This document shows positions 16,423 through 26,000 of a DNA stretch of 64,000 nucleotides, one piece after another; the stretch's first letter is position 1; the number at the start of each line of letters is the position of its first letter. Source of the stretch: an uncultured Prevotella sp. (GTDB lineage Bacteria; Bacteroidota; Bacteroidia; Bacteroidales; Bacteroidaceae). The position numbers and the translations under genes were made by a program. Below the pieces are notes generated by a model. It was not told the DNA's origin. It did not search any database and saw nothing but the letters and a program-made list of their open reading frames with translations. The stretch spans positions 62,001 to 126,000 of the forward strand of contig OMXE01000003.1 of assembly GCA_900314935.1 (NCBI GenBank), in the 5' to 3' direction.

Positions 16423-18160
16423 CAGTCTTTTTCCCGTTAACAATATAGATCCCCTTAGGTAAGATAGACGTGTTTGTACCGGCGTATCGTCCGTCAAGTG
16501 TCCAGATGCTGTTTTCTTCTTTTCTTATGAACAGGTGTTCCACGATGCCTGTAGGATCCTTATCAAAGAAAAACGTGATAATTCCATTTTTCTCTTCCAC
16601 CGAAAGCACTCTTTCTTTCATGGTTCCCGTATAGGCAGGCAGTTCCTTCACGTTGTAAACCTCCATGAAACCAGGGTAGGGATCACCAGCATGACTTTCG
16701 TTATACAAAGCACGTGTGATAGCTTTGTTGTCAATCTGGAATGCGCTGATATACTCATCATCGGCAGGAATGTAGGTCATACGTGAATGACCGATGGTGT
16801 TGTTCACTGTATTGTTCTTGAAATTTGAAAGTCGGAAATCCACATGTGTTACCAGCATACCATGTCCGTTGAGCTTCCCGTTCCAGTCAGTCAGCTGAAT
16901 GTTCTGCAGGATGAAGCTCTCGCTGGTATTGGCTTCATTGATGATTCTATAGGCTTTGCCACCCGGTTCATTGATGTTCCGCAGTTCGTAGGTACCCGTA
17001 GCATTCAATGTGTCGATGACGAACCAATCCATGGCCTCTCGTTCCCATGCCGTATATTCCGTAGGACAATACCCATCATCCATATACTCTCCATCGTCCA
17101 TCAAGCTCCATTGTTCCATTCCAGGATTGAAGGCGTCCTGTGCAGACGAGGAAGTAGGGTAGAAGTCGGGCATTCCCAAGCAGTGTGAGAACTCATGACA
17201 GAAAAGTCCGATGCCGTTAATGCGCTGGAATGGTTCTTCCTTCCATTTCTTAGGGTGGAAGTTCAGTTCGGAGTTCACGCAATAGCGGTAGATATATTTC
17301 CCATCGATATCGAAGGCACTGACGATACCTGATTTTGGCCAGATGCAGGTTGAGGGGTTTCCTGTGAAGCACTCGGCATAGCCAGCATAGATTACACAGA
17401 CCAGATCCACGTAGCCATCGTCGTTACTGTCATAGTTGGAGAACTTCAGTCCTTGTTCCGCAGCCAAATGACACACCTCTGGTAAAAACAGTTCCATGTT
17501 GTCTTTGCCCTTTCCGTAGGTAGCTGTAGAATCAGATAGCGTGACCGGTCCGTAGAGATCGAACTGCGGCTCGAAAGCTCCGAAGCTCATGTCCTTGAAG
17601 TACCTTCTCACGCTCCCATGGTTTAATCCCACCGTACCGTTACCTACAGTGTTGTCGATCTCTTCTGCATTGAGGTATTGCTCGAACACGCTCATAGCAT
17701 CTTCGTCGATGAACTTATCATCAGCAAACTGAGCGAGGATTACAGCTACACGCGGTTTGCCAACATGTGGGAAGAAGGTATGGTCAACGGGTATATTCTC
17801 CCTGCGCATCACCCGTTGAGATGTCATGCGTTCCTGGTATTGGTAGAATAGTTTTCGGTTTTGTGATTCGATGAGTTGCAGTTCTCTTTCTTGTCGCATT
17901 CCTTTCTCATGTGCAAGCTGTTTCGTGGGCGACAGAGAGCCGTCGTCGTTCACCTTTGCAACAAAGAAGCCGTTTTCCTCACGACTGAGCAGTACACCGT
18001 CTAAGGTGAGATAGTAATGGAACGTCTCATCGCCGCGTGTCACCACGGTGAGTGTGGTACCGTCGGATTGCACAACCTTCACTGGGGTGGGGTGCGCCTT
18101 GGCGGCTTGTCCTTGTAAAGCAACGAGGAAGAACAGAAATGTCAGCAGCAGATGCCTCAT
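16412..18160 (-). CDS. Secreted M6 family zinc metalloprotease
   Basis: 582 aa. Signal peptide (MRHLLLTFLFFLVALQGQAAKA), a propeptide-like region (TTLTVVTRGDETFHYYLTLDGVLLSREENGFF), then the M6 catalytic domain: PRVAVILAQFADDKF, GSVRRYFKDMSFG, NDDGYVDLVCVIYAGYAE, and the zinc site HEFSHCLGMPDFY (HExxHxxGxxD). The last 35 residues (WTLDGRYAGTNTS ... GIYIVNGKKTVIR) resemble a type A type IX secretion sorting signal, so export to the surface or medium is likely. Its ATG overlaps the stop of the upstream paralogue in an ATGA (18157-18160), implying translational coupling. Confidence 0.92.
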   Translation of the reverse strand: MRHLLLTFLFFLVALQGQAAKAHPTPVKVVQSDGTTLTVVTRGDETFHYYLTLDGVLLSREENGFFVAKVNDDGSLSPTKQLAHEKGMRQERELQLIESQNRKLFYQYQERMTSQRVMRRENIPVDHTFFPHVGKPRVAVILAQFADDKFIDEDAMSVFEQYLNAEEIDNTVGNGTVGLNHGSVRRYFKDMSFGAFEPQFDLYGPVTLSDSTATYGKGKDNMELFLPEVCHLAAEQGLKFSNYDSNDDGYVDLVCVIYAGYAECFTGNPSTCIWPKSGIVSAFDIDGKYIYRYCVNSELNFHPKKWKEEPFQRINGIGLFCHEFSHCLGMPDFYPTSSSAQDAFNPGMEQWSLMDDGEYMDDGYCPTEYTAWEREAMDWFVIDTLNATGTYELRNINEPGGKAYRIINEANTSESFILQNIQLTDWNGKLNGHGMLVTHVDFRLSNFKNNTVNNTIGHSRMTYIPADDEYISAFQIDNKAITRALYNESHAGDPYPGFMEVYNVKELPAYTGTMKERVLSVEEKNGIITFFFDKDPTGIVEHLFIRKEENSIWTLDGRYAGTNTSILPKGIYIVNGKKTVIR

Positions 18161-20079
18161 CTGATTACCGTCTTTTTCCCGTCGATGATATAGATACCCT
18201 TGGCGAGTCCACGTGTACTCTTTCCTACGTAGCGGCCATCAAGCGTATAGATCTTCGTCTCATTGGTGTTAGAGTCGATATCAGTCTGCTGGATATCTGT
18301 GGCAATCTGAGGACCAAAGAGGTAATAGAAGGAAACTACACCATTATTCTCCCGGATATTCAGCATCGGCTTCTCCATATCTTGATTACTCAATATCATA
18401 TGGATGCTTGTCAGTCGGTGAACATTACTTGTTCCGGGGAAGGGGTCACCACCATGAGAGTCCATGTAAACTTGTTGTTCTTCCAAAGTACTGTACCAAT
18501 AGGAACTGATATATTCTCCATCAGCAGGTATATAGGTCATGCGAGATTCTCCAACGATGTCATTGGGATGATAATACACGCCACTAATTTTCTTCCCCGC
18601 TAGTGAGAAAAACGCTTCGTCATAGCAGATGTATGTTACCAGCATACCGTGTCCTAATGTCTCACCTATCCAGCTATTCCATCCCACCGGTTGAATGTTC
18701 TGAATGAACACATACTCGTTACCTGATTCATCATAATCGGGGTAGATTTTGTAAGCCTTACCTCCGTTCTCGTCGATACTAATCAGTTCAATCAGCTCGC
18801 CACCATGATCATTTGTCAGCGTATCCATCTCGAACCAGCCCATATATTCCCGTTCCCAGGCGGTATAAGCAGTAGGGTTATAGCCTCCATAAATAGTAAA
18901 ATCTGTTTCATTATATGTAAAAGTGTAATCCCCCCCATATTCTCCACCATCCATCAAGTCCCACATTTCCATGGCAGGGTTATAGGCATTCTGTGCAGCT
19001 GTTTTTGTGGGATAGAAATCAGGAATATTCATGCAATGTGAGAACTCATGACAGAACAGCCCAATTCCGTTGATTTGAGGAACCCTATTAAAGCCAGCTC
19101 TTGTGACGCCTGGTGAATAGTTCAATTCAGGATTCACACCGTAACGACATATTTCTTTATTATCGTATTTTACTGGAACTGAAATATTTTTTTGTTTTTC
19201 TTCATCAAAGATAAGCTCTGTAAGACTCAACGAACCACTTTTGGGCCAGATGGTATCTGCAGCACCACCTGTGCTCTGTCCGTATCCAGCATAGATAACA
19301 TAAACCAAATCAACATACCCATCGTTGTTAGCATCGTAATCAGAGAAATTTATAACACTATCCGCCAAGTCACATACTTCTCTGAAGAAAGTAGGCATAT
19401 CGTCGTTCTTTCCAGGACCATATTTACTCATATTGCCAGAGAGATGAACTACAGTAGCCACATCAAATATAGGTGTGAACTTTCCACTACTCATATCACT
19501 GAAATACTTGAGTACACTACCCGGATTATTGCTGAGTGTGGAATCGCTGGCATGTTCAGGTCTACCTGTAGCATTCAGATATTGATCGAAGATCTCTATT
19601 GTTGTCTGATCATCATGCTTGAACTTCTGGTCATTGAAATCCGCAAGGATTACCAAAGCTCTGGGCGATCCCATATGAGGGAAAAAGGTTGTACTAATAT
19701 TCTCAGGCATATTGATCTTTTTCATCCCTCTTCGTGGTTCTGTCGTCTGTGCTGCAGTCTTGAAGAACTTCTCTTTGTCCTGCTTCCCGATCAGTGCGAT
19801 TTCCTCCGCTGTTCGCTGTCCGGCATTGTGAGCCAAGACGTTGCTGGATGTCATTTCACCGTTATCATTGATTACAGCAATATAGAAATCATTGCCTTCC
19901 TGATAGAGCAACACACCATCTGTAGTGGCGGCATAGCTGAAGTGCTCATCACCATGCAGACGGTAGGTGAGTTGCTTCCCGTCCTTCTGGGTAACGGTCA
20001 TTGGCAAGGGATAGGCTTTCGCTCCCCATGTGTTAATGGTGATGATAGTCAGAATCAGTATCGCAATCAGTTTCTTCAT
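18157..20079 (-). CDS. Secreted M6 family zinc metalloprotease (second paralogue)
   Basis: 640 aa from ATG at 20079 (signal peptide MKKLIAILILTIITINTWGA); the longer ORF would run into the ferredoxin gene. It shares every landmark with its downstream paralogue: the LTYRLHGDEHFSYAATTDG prosegment, PRALVILADFNDQKF, NNDGYVDLVYVIYAGYG, zinc site HEFSHCMNIPDFY, and the C-terminal tail TLDGRYVGKSTRGLAKGIYI resembling a T9SS signal. Here the Gly after the third ligand position of the classic motif is Asn (HxxNIPDF), which may be tolerated. Follows the EFR1 gene by 25 bp. A local duplication is the obvious origin of the pair. Confidence 0.92.
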   Translation of the reverse strand: MKKLIAILILTIITINTWGAKAYPLPMTVTQKDGKQLTYRLHGDEHFSYAATTDGVLLYQEGNDFYIAVINDNGEMTSSNVLAHNAGQRTAEEIALIGKQDKEKFFKTAAQTTEPRRGMKKINMPENISTTFFPHMGSPRALVILADFNDQKFKHDDQTTIEIFDQYLNATGRPEHASDSTLSNNPGSVLKYFSDMSSGKFTPIFDVATVVHLSGNMSKYGPGKNDDMPTFFREVCDLADSVINFSDYDANNDGYVDLVYVIYAGYGQSTGGAADTIWPKSGSLSLTELIFDEEKQKNISVPVKYDNKEICRYGVNPELNYSPGVTRAGFNRVPQINGIGLFCHEFSHCMNIPDFYPTKTAAQNAYNPAMEMWDLMDGGEYGGDYTFTYNETDFTIYGGYNPTAYTAWEREYMGWFEMDTLTNDHGGELIELISIDENGGKAYKIYPDYDESGNEYVFIQNIQPVGWNSWIGETLGHGMLVTYICYDEAFFSLAGKKISGVYYHPNDIVGESRMTYIPADGEYISSYWYSTLEEQQVYMDSHGGDPFPGTSNVHRLTSIHMILSNQDMEKPMLNIRENNGVVSFYYLFGPQIATDIQQTDIDSNTNETKIYTLDGRYVGKSTRGLAKGIYIIDGKKTVIR

Positions 20080-20104
20080 TTCCTTTATATGATGCTTGTA
20101 TTTG

Positions 20105-20884
20105 TTATTGTTCAAAGTAATACTGTCCTTTGTGCTTCGTCCGGTTTCCGAACTCGATGGCATGTACAGGACAGTGGTGGTAGCACGCAAAGCACGTAAG
20201 ACATTGTCCGTTGTGCTTCCATTGCGGTAGCTGTTGATGTCCACCCTCGATGTTGTCCACAGGACAGACCTTCGCACATGTGCCGCATTGCAGACAGTCG
20301 TCTGCCTTCACCCGGAAGGGCTTGTCGGTGATGAGCCATTTCACGAAGGCAGCACCCAGCACCTTACTGTTGGTGCGCGGCCAATGCCCTTTGTAGGTCA
20401 TGGTAACGCCCCGTTCTCGTCTGAGGATAATCTGCTTGATCTCCTCCAACTGCTTGCGTGCCGTCTCTTTCTTGGCACGTTCCTTCTCTGGCTTGTCCAC
20501 ATCCATGAAGGGCAGACCCACATAGCTCTCCGGCATGATGAGTGAGAAAACACTCTCTGCCCGCAGATTCAGTGTGGCAAGATCTCGGTTGAGGTATTCC
20601 ATGCTCTGTCCGATGTCATCGCCTGCCGTACACAGTGCCCAGCAATACGGTTGCTCGTTTGCTGGTATTTCCATACAAATCTTGTTGATGAACGAGCGCA
20701 CCAGTAGCGGCGGTCGCCATCCATGCACGGGAAAACAGAAACCGATACACTCTCCTGCAGCAGGCTGATAGCGGCATTCGCCGTTGATCTCCTCTGCCAT
20801 GTCAAGTAATCGCTCACCTGTAGCTCTGCTAATCTCCTCAGCAGCCCATCGGGTGTTTCCCGTTCCCGAGAAATAAAAAATCAT
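20105..20884 (-). CDS. EFR1 family ferredoxin: flavodoxin-like domain plus two 4Fe-4S clusters
   Basis: 259 aa from ATG at 20884. The N-terminal flavodoxin-like domain opens with the FMN phosphate loop FYFSGTGNTRWAAEEI. Two C-terminal 4Fe-4S motifs follow: CLQCGTCAKVCPVDNI and CLTCFACYHHCPVHAI. This matches EFR1 family ferrodoxins, electron carriers of uncertain partner in anaerobes. The upstream promoter excludes the longer reading from 20920. It appears to lead an operon with two secreted proteases, an odd pairing that offers no obvious functional link. Confidence 0.9.
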   Translation of the reverse strand: MIFYFSGTGNTRWAAEEISRATGERLLDMAEEINGECRYQPAAGECIGFCFPVHGWRPPLLVRSFINKICMEIPANEQPYCWALCTAGDDIGQSMEYLNRDLATLNLRAESVFSLIMPESYVGLPFMDVDKPEKERAKKETARKQLEEIKQIILRRERGVTMTYKGHWPRTNSKVLGAAFVKWLITDKPFRVKADDCLQCGTCAKVCPVDNIEGGHQQLPQWKHNGQCLTCFACYHHCPVHAIEFGNRTKHKGQYYFEQ

Positions 20885-20917
20885 GTGTCTTAAACGACTT
20901 TTTGAAATATTTCGGTG

Positions 20918-20948
20918 CAAAAGTACACATTATTTATATACTACCAAA
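20918..20948 (-). promoter_or_regulatory. Promoter of the EFR1-M6-M6 operon
   Basis: Minus-strand TTTG (20945-20948), 19-bp spacer, TACTTTTG (20918-20925). Confidence 0.75.
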
Positions 20949-21075
20949 ATATTTCAGCGTTCCGTGTGTGTTTTTTAAGTAAAACTAACTAAAATATGAG
21001 GAGTGAGATAACTACTATGAACTTGTCATGGTGCATTTCTCACTCCTCACTCAACACTCCTCATTCCACATTTAA

Positions 21076-22551
21076 TCAGAATATTCCTGCACTATGGCAC
21101 AGATATGAAATGATATAGGCCACAATGGTACTGGTAATCACACTGATCAAACCAGGCATCATGAACGAGTGGTTAAGCAAATATTTACCGATTACCGTGG
21201 TGCCCGATCGGTCGAAGTTCACCGTAGCGATATCCGACGGATAGTTCGGGATGAAGAAGTAACCGTAAACTGATGGGAGCACACCCAAGAGTACCCAACC
21301 TTCGATTCCTAAAGTGTAGGCCAACGGAAGCATGGCAACGACCACTGCACCCTGTGAGTTAATAAGTACAGATACCAGGAAGAAGGCAATGGCGATGGTC
21401 CATGGGTAAGCTGACACAAGATCGTTGAGCATCACCTGTATCTCTTTCATGTAATTGCCAAAATAGGTGTCAGCCATCCAAGCGATACCGTAGATAGCTA
21501 CCACAGCCACCATACCTGATTGCCAAACAGCGCCGCCAACAGCTTTCTTGGGCTTAGCCTTGCAGACGATGATCATCAGTGCTGCTGCAGAGATCATGAC
21601 AATTTGAATGACAAGGTTCATGGCCAACGGTTTCTTCACGGTCTCGGTAACACCTTCCATCACAATACCTGCACTGGCCAGCTGCTTAGCCGTTTCGGTA
21701 ATACCATCAGCCAAGGTAATAGAGGCAGGACCGTCCTTCACGGCTTGCACGGTGTCGTACGTAGGCAGAAGGTTGCCACCGAACATCTGTGCGATAGAGA
21801 AGACTACGATGATGGCGAGGGCTGCGAGGAAGATATACACAGCATTCTTGGAATCCTGACCGATCTTCTTGTCGAGGGTGGTAGCATTACTACCATAGAT
21901 ATACTGATACTGTGCAGGATCCTTCAGACGCTCCTGGAACTTCGGATCCTTGTCAAGATCCTTACCACGACGATAGGAGGCTGCTGCTGCAGCCATCAGT
22001 CCGCATACACAGGCGGGGATGGTGATCATGATAATTTGCAGGTTGTTCACATGGAAACCGTTTGCTGCAGAGATGGAAGCAAAAGCTACTACAGCAGCGG
22101 CAATCGGCGAACAGGTAATACCCACCTGAGAGGCAATACTGGCCACGCCACAGGGACGTTCCGGACGGATGCCTTTCTTCAGGGCAATGTCGCAGATAAT
22201 CGGCATCAGTGTATAGACCACATGACCTGTTCCCACCAGTACGGTGAGGAAGAACGTGGTGAGCGGAGCCATGAACGTGATGCGGTCGGGATGCTTACGT
22301 AGCATCTTCTCTGCAATCTGAATCATCCAGTCCATACCGCCAGATGCCTGAAGCACACCGGCACAGGTAACGGCTGCGATGATGATGTAAATTACGTCGG
22401 TAGGAGGCGTACCAGGTTTCAAGCCGAAACCGAAGACCAGGATGGCCAGACCAATACCGGAGATTGCACCCAAGGCAAGACTACCATATCGGGATCCTAC
22501 CCAAAGAGCCAGCAATACGATGAGAAGCTGGATTACCATTGTAAACGTCAT
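21076..22551 (-). CDS. Anaerobic C4-dicarboxylate transporter, DcuA/DcuB family
   Basis: 491 aa polytopic membrane protein. Exchanges or takes up fumarate, malate, aspartate or succinate under anaerobic conditions. Family landmarks include GVLQASGGMDWMIQIAEKMLRKHPDRI, LTVLVGTGHVVYTLMPIICDIALKKGIRPERP and SIASQVGITCSPIAAAVVAF. At about 490 residues it is longer than E. coli DcuA/B (about 435-446), owing to extra sequence in the central cytoplasmic region (roughly residues 235-315). A TATATTTG -7 box lies at 22604-22611. Which substrate or direction dominates cannot be decided; succinate efflux would suit this lineage. Confidence 0.92.
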   Translation of the reverse strand: MTFTMVIQLLIVLLALWVGSRYGSLALGAISGIGLAILVFGFGLKPGTPPTDVIYIIIAAVTCAGVLQASGGMDWMIQIAEKMLRKHPDRITFMAPLTTFFLTVLVGTGHVVYTLMPIICDIALKKGIRPERPCGVASIASQVGITCSPIAAAVVAFASISAANGFHVNNLQIIMITIPACVCGLMAAAAASYRRGKDLDKDPKFQERLKDPAQYQYIYGSNATTLDKKIGQDSKNAVYIFLAALAIIVVFSIAQMFGGNLLPTYDTVQAVKDGPASITLADGITETAKQLASAGIVMEGVTETVKKPLAMNLVIQIVMISAAALMIIVCKAKPKKAVGGAVWQSGMVAVVAIYGIAWMADTYFGNYMKEIQVMLNDLVSAYPWTIAIAFFLVSVLINSQGAVVVAMLPLAYTLGIEGWVLLGVLPSVYGYFFIPNYPSDIATVNFDRSGTTVIGKYLLNHSFMMPGLISVITSTIVAYIISYLCHSAGIF

Positions 22552-22603
22552 AATGTAATAATTTATAGATTAATAGTTTGTACGTATTTGTTGGATTTAT
22601 CTG

Positions 22604-22611
22604 CAAATATA
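22604..22611 (-). promoter_or_regulatory. -7 box of the Dcu transporter gene
   Basis: Minus-strand TATATTTG, 53 bp before the ATG at 22551. No -33 element at the usual spacing. The stretch from 22612 to about 22760 shows nothing else recognisable. Confidence 0.55.
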
Positions 22612-22805
22612 ATGATTATTTTTGATGTTTCCCGCTTTTTCCTTCTTTTTTTTCTTATAAAGATGGATTTATCTTGGTTTCTGATGCTTTATAAAGAAGC
22701 GTGTGCGGACACACTTTTTTGATATACGTCAATTATTGCGCCCTTTTTCATGATTTCCCATGTTCCTTTGATGGTAGGACGGATGATTTGCCTTACCTTT
22801 GCAGT

Positions 22806-22970
22806 GTGATTTGAATCACATCGTCAAATAACAAGAAGTACAACATCCAGATAGGCTTGGCTTTTACAGGTAAAAGATTATTCAGGATAGTTTATACGAC
22901 TCAAGTGAAAGTTTTGAGAGAATTAGCATAGAATAGGAGTTAGCGGCGCAGTGAATGCAGCCGCTTTTTT
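22806..22970 (+). ncRNA. Candidate free-standing small RNA, about 165 nt
   Basis: It has its own -7 box TACCTTTG (22794-22801), with a TTTG at 22767-22770 slightly further than usual (23-bp spacing), and its own terminator. Between them lie consecutive short inverted repeats: GTGATT/AATCAC near 22806-22819, CTTTTAC/GTAAAAG at 22861-22876, CTCAA/TTGAG near 22900-22918. The ileS gene has a separate promoter downstream, so this transcript need not be an ileS leader. No ORF of note lies in it. Rfam identity unknown; an attenuator for ileS remains possible. Confidence 0.55.
22942..22970 (+). terminator. Terminator of the small RNA candidate
   Basis: GCGGC-GCA stem pairing with TGC-A-GCCGC (one bulged A, GTGAA loop), then six T. 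It lies 45 bp before the ileS -33 element. Confidence 0.85.
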
Positions 22971-23014
22971 GTTTGCCGTAACTTGCGAAAGTTAAATTAA
23001 AAGATGATAAATTC

Positions 23015-23045
23015 TTTGCGGATAGGAATTTTTTATATACCTTTG
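23015..23045 (+). promoter_or_regulatory. Promoter of the ileS operon
   Basis: TTTG (23015-23018), 19-bp spacer, TACCTTTG (23038-23045). Leader of about 35 nt. Confidence 0.8.
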
Positions 23046-23084
23046 TGCCCTAAAAAATAAAACTATTATAAATAAGGTAAGATT

Positions 23085-26000
23085 ATGGCAAAGAAATTCG
23101 CCGAACATCATGGCTTGAATCTGACAGAGACCAACAAGAGCGTACTCGATACATGGAATGAGAAAGATATCTTCCACCGCTCCATCACAGAGCGTGAGGG
23201 ATGCCCACAGTTCGTATTCTTCGAAGGTCCTCCCTCGGCTAACGGTCACCCGGGCATTCATCATGTACTTGCCCGTACCATCAAGGATACCTTCAACCGT
23301 TATAAGACCATGAAGGGTTATCAGGTGCACCGCAAGGCAGGATGGGACACCCACGGTCTGCCCGTAGAGCTGGGCGTGGAGAAGGAACTGGGCATTACCA
23401 AGGCTGATATTGATAACCATGAGAGTCCGCGTTATATCTCTACAGAAGACTATAACCGCAAGTGCCGCGAGAACGTGATGATGTTCACGCAGGAATGGCG
23501 CGACCTGACGGAGAAGATGGGTTACTTTGTTGACCTTGACCATCCGTATATCACTTACGATAACAAGTATATTGAAACGCTGTGGTGGCTGCTGAAGCAG
23601 TTCTACAACAAAGGATTGCTCTATAAAGGCTATACCATCCAGCCGTATTCACCCGCTGCAGGTACAGGTTTGTCGAGTCATGAACTCAACCAGCCGGGCT
23701 GCTACCGTGACGTAAAGGATACAACTGCTACCGTACAGTTCAAGATTGTTGATCCACGACCCGAGATGAAAGGGTGGGGAACACCCGTGTTCCTGGCTTG
23801 GACAACCACCCCGTGGACACTGCCTTCCAATACGGCACTCTGCGTTGGACCGAAGATAGACTATGTCTGTGTGCAGACCTTCAATCCCTATAGCGGAGAG
23901 AAGATCAGTGCCGTGATGGCTGCTGCCTTGGTAGATTCATACCTGAAGCCCGAAGGCGAATTCGCCTCGATGGAGGAATACAAGCAGGGTGATAAGGTAG
24001 TGCCGTACCGTATCGTGGGCAACTACAAGGGCTCCGACCTTGTCGGCATGCGCTTCGAACAACTGATGCCGTGGGTAAAACCGTGTGAGAAGGTAGAAGT
24101 TAACAGTGCCGACTTCGTGAAGGAATATGCGAAAGAGCATGCTGATAAGTGCTTCACAGTGGGTAACGACCAGTTCGTAGAGATGAGCGAGCTGGCTTTC
24201 CGCGTCATCCCTGGCGACTATGTAACCATCGACGATGGTACTGGTATTGTACATATCGCTCCCACCTTCGGTGCTGATGACGCGAAGGTGGCTAAGGATG
24301 CTGGCATTCCCTCTTTGTTCATGATCAATAAAGGTGGAGAAACACGTCCGATGGTAGACCTCCAGGGAAAGTACTATCTGGTGCCGGAACTGGCAGAGTC
24401 GTTCATCGATAAGTGTGTAGACCTAGACCTTTACAGTCGTCATGCTGGCGATTATGTGAAGAATGCGTATGCTCCTGAGTTCAATATCGACGGTAAATAC
24501 GATGAGAAGGCGGCTGCCAAGGCAGAGGACCTGAACATCGTGCTCTCTTTGGAGCTGAAACAAGAGGGTAGTGCCTTCAAAATCGAGAAGCATGTGCATA
24601 ACTATCCGCACTGCTGGCGTACCGACAAACCGGTGCTGTACTATCCGCTCGACTCTTGGTTCATCCGCTCTACAGCATGCAAGGAAAGAATGGTGGAACT
24701 GAATAAGACCATCAACTGGAAACCGGAAAGCACTGGAACGGGTCGTTTCGGTAACTGGCTGGAGAACTTGAACGACTGGAACTTATCGCGTTCTCGTTTC
24801 TGGGGAACACCGTTACCGATTTGGCGTAACAAAGATACCCGTGAGGAAATCTGCATCGGTTCATTGGAAGAACTGTATAATGAGATCGAGAAAGCTGTCA
24901 AGACTGGTGTGATGAAAACCAATCCGTTGAAGGAGAAAGGTTTTGTGCCCGGCGATTACTCACAGGAGAACTACGACAAGATTGATGTGCACCGTCCATA
25001 TGTGGATGATATCGTACTTGTTGGTAAGAGCGGACAGCCGCTGCACCGCGAGACCGACCTCATCGATGTTTGGTTCGATTCCGGTTCCATGCCGTATGCA
25101 CAGGTCCACTATCCGTTCGAGAACAAGGATGCTATCGACAAAGGCTTGGCTTATCCCGCCGATTTCATCAACGAAGGTGTTGACCAGACACGTGGTTGGT
25201 TCTTCACACTCCATGCCATCGCAACGATGATTTTCGACAGCGTGGCCTTCAAGAACGTAATTTCAACAGGACTGGTGCTTGATGCCAAAGGTATCAAGAT
25301 GTCGAAGCACCTGGGTAATGTGGTGAACCCGTTTGCCGAGATTGAACGCAACGGTGCCGATGCAGTGCGCTTCTATATGCTCACCAATACACAGCCGTGG
25401 GATAACCTGAAGTACGATCCTGCCGGAGCCGACGAGATTCGTCGCAAGTTCTTCGGCACCTTATATAATACTTATAGCTTCTTCGCCCTCTATGCCAATG
25501 TCGACGGGTTCAACCCCAAGGCAGCACAGGTGAATATGGAGGACAGACCCGAGATCGACCGTTGGATTCTCTCAAAGGTGAACTCGCTGATCAAGGGAGT
25601 AGATGAGGCTTTGTCCGACTTCGAACCGACCAAGGCTGGACGTTTGATTGATACGTTTGTGAACGACGACCTCAGTAACTGGTATGTTCGTCTGAACCGT
25701 AAACGTTTCTGGGGCAAAGAGATGAGTACGGATAAGCTGAGTGCTTATCAGACACTCTATTTCTGTCTGAAGACCGTTTCCAAGCTGCTCGCTCCGTTTG
25801 CTCCGTTCTATGCAGATCAGTTGTACAAGGACTTGGGCGGCGTGCACGATAGCGTACATCTTGTCTCATTCCCGTCTTGCAAAGAATCAATGATCGATCT
25901 CGACCTTGAAGCTCGCATGGATATGGCTCAGAAGATTACATCCATGGTATTGGCTCTCCGTAGGAAGGTGAACATTAAGGTGCGCCAGCCGCTGCAGAGC

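Noticed and set aside
19192..20199. 335-codon plus-strand ORF opposite the M6 protease gene
   Set aside because: Antisense to a protease with signal peptide, zinc site and sorting tail in the right frame.
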